NCBI GenBank assembly: GCA_046765875.1
Contig: JBKPSJ010000225.1
Coordinates: 1 to 6,711, forward strand
DNA length: 6,711 bases
Direction: 5' to 3'
From: DASRHY01 sp046765875
GTDB lineage: Bacteria > Actinomycetota > Actinomycetes > Propionibacteriales > Kribbellaceae
Position numbers and translations under genes: made by a program. The notes under the pieces are model-generated. The model did not search any database and was not told the DNA's origin. It saw nothing but the letters and a program-made list of their open reading frames with translations. This document shows, piece by piece, positions 6,031 through 6,711 of this stretch (positions within the stretch are counted from its first letter, which is position 1; every line of letters starts with the position of its first letter).

Positions 6031-6711
6031 TCGTCCTCCGTGTCGTTCTCGAAGTCTTGGTCGATGATGCGGGCGGCGGCGATGCGGTGCAGGGCGAAGG
6101 TACGTGGCTGGTCGGCATCGTCGTCGTACGCGGTCAGCCAGCCGTCGGCCACCCGGACCGGCTCGACGATGCGTTCGGACGCCATACCGTTGTGGTCGAC
6201 GTACGAGATCCAGGTGCGCACATTGGACTCGACCGCGGTGCCCAGCACGCCGATGGTCTCGGCAGGTGCCGGGCTGACCTGTTCGGGTCGTTCGCCGGCC
6301 ACGCGGTCACCGGACCGGATCGACGCCACGACCTGGCGTACCTCGTCGTCGGTCAGGTCGACGTGCGCATCGGCCAGATCCCGGCTGGTACGGCGACGGG
6401 GCGGCTCGCCACGCCGGCTGGCCGCGGCGGTGACGTGGATGACACCCTCGAACGTCTCGGCCAGTGGTGCCAGGCCGGAGTCGCGCAACCGGCCGAGCAC
6501 GACGTCCGGCGGCTCGGGCGAGACCAGTACCGTCGGGGCGATCCGCCGGAACCGGACGCCGGCCGGCGGCGCACCGACCAGGCCGCTGAGAACCGCCTCG
6601 TCGTCGCAGCGCAGGTACGTCGAGGCCGCACCGAGCCTGAGCACACCGTGCCGCCGGGCGACGTCGTCGATCAGATAGCTGAGCGGTTGCGGTACCGGCG
6701 TCCGCGAGTGC
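6027..6711 (-). CDS. Helicase-associated protein (XPB partner, C-terminal part) with WYL-like domain; start outside window
   Basis: The frame is open from the right window edge to TGA 6027-6029, giving 227 residues. The GTG at 6642-6644 is internal, because the residues before it (PQPLSYLIDDVARRHG) continue the same conserved block into LRLGAASTYLRCDDEAVL. This block is typical of the large actinobacterial proteins encoded next to XPB, such as Rv0862c (about 750 residues), so some 500 residues are probably missing. The middle part (FRRIAPTVLVSPEPPDVVLGRLRDSGLAP) resembles the Helicase_C_3-type region shared with the XPB N-terminus. The last ~75 residues, with WISYVDHNGMASERIVEPVRV, GWLTAYD and RTFALHRIAAARI, look like a WYL domain in which the WYL triplet is replaced by GWL. 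WYL domains sense ligands or single-stranded DNA in regulators such as PafBC. The acidic tail DQDFENDTEDE is notable. No ATPase motifs are visible in this part. It is translationally coupled to XPB; a helper or sensor role is inference. Confidence 0.85.
   Translation of the reverse strand, partial: HSRTPVPQPLSYLIDDVARRHGVLRLGAASTYLRCDDEAVLSGLVGAPPAGVRFRRIAPTVLVSPEPPDVVLGRLRDSGLAPLAETFEGVIHVTAAASRRGEPPRRRTSRDLADAHVDLTDDEVRQVVASIRSGDRVAGERPEQVSPAPAETIGVLGTAVESNVRTWISYVDHNGMASERIVEPVRVADGWLTAYDDDADQPRTFALHRIAAARIIDQDFENDTEDE
6034..6039 (-). promoter_or_regulatory. Ribosome binding site of the XPB gene, inside the upstream gene
   Basis: GGAGGA on the minus strand lies 3 bases before the GTG at 6028-6030 and within the last codons of the partner gene. 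The short spacing together with the GTGA overlap suggests reinitiation by ribosomes finishing the upstream gene. Confidence 0.6.

Noticed and set aside
4459..6678. A 739-codon open frame on the + strand opposite XPB and its partner
   Set aside because: It lies antisense, in codon register, to an XPB gene with every helicase motif. Stops in that register need TTA, CTA or TCA sense codons, which are rare in high-GC genomes, so long shadow frames are expected. The translation is Arg/Gly/Val/Leu-rich with no recognisable family.
1..6711. Mobile elements, CRISPR arrays, tRNA or rRNA genes, attachment sites
   Set aside because: I saw no transposase, integrase, long direct repeats, regularly spaced repeats or RNA-gene signatures; coding is nearly continuous.

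Overview
The window is high-GC, tightly packed chromosomal DNA that looks actinobacterial. Reasons: G/C-rich third codon positions, GTG starts, overlapping genes, an F420/FMN luciferase-like oxidoreductase, a HelD-type RNA-polymerase ATPase, and a bacterial XPB helicase paired with a large 'helicase-associated' protein (the arrangement I recall from Mycobacterium Rv0861c/Rv0862c). Frequent GTACG/CGTACG strings would fit Kribbella or related Propionibacteriales, but this is only an impression. I see no mobile element, tRNA, rRNA, CRISPR array or sign of recent transfer.

Layout from left to right. (1) 1-737, + strand: the 3' part of a luciferase-like flavin/F420 oxidoreductase, cut by the window edge. 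(2) About 50-70 bp between convergent genes, with a small hairpin. (3) 789-2900, - strand: a HelD-family ATPase whose last ~20 codons look frameshifted. (4) 2942-3730, - strand: a multi-pass membrane PAP2/AUR1-like phosphatase or phosphotransferase, 41 bp upstream of helD and probably cotranscribed with it. (5) 3731-3883: a 153-bp divergent intergenic region with two perfect palindromic cores, the best regulatory candidate here. (6) 3884-4390, + strand: a GNAT acetyltransferase. (7) 4387-6030, - strand: an XPB-type DNA helicase whose stop codon shares a CTAG with the GNAT stop. (8) 6027-6711, - strand: the C-terminal part of the XPB partner protein, ending in a WYL-like domain and overlapping the XPB start by 4 bp (GTGA).

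The XPB partner and XPB form a translationally coupled operon probably acting on damaged DNA. PAP2 and helD form a second leftward unit with no obvious shared pathway. The GNAT gene is transcribed alone, divergently from PAP2 and convergently with XPB. Most of this is a conventional actinobacterial neighbourhood. The points worth a second look are the HelD C-terminal frame change, the two palindromes, the shared CTAG stop and the XPB/WYL-like pairing. I do not see convincing evidence of an undescribed system.
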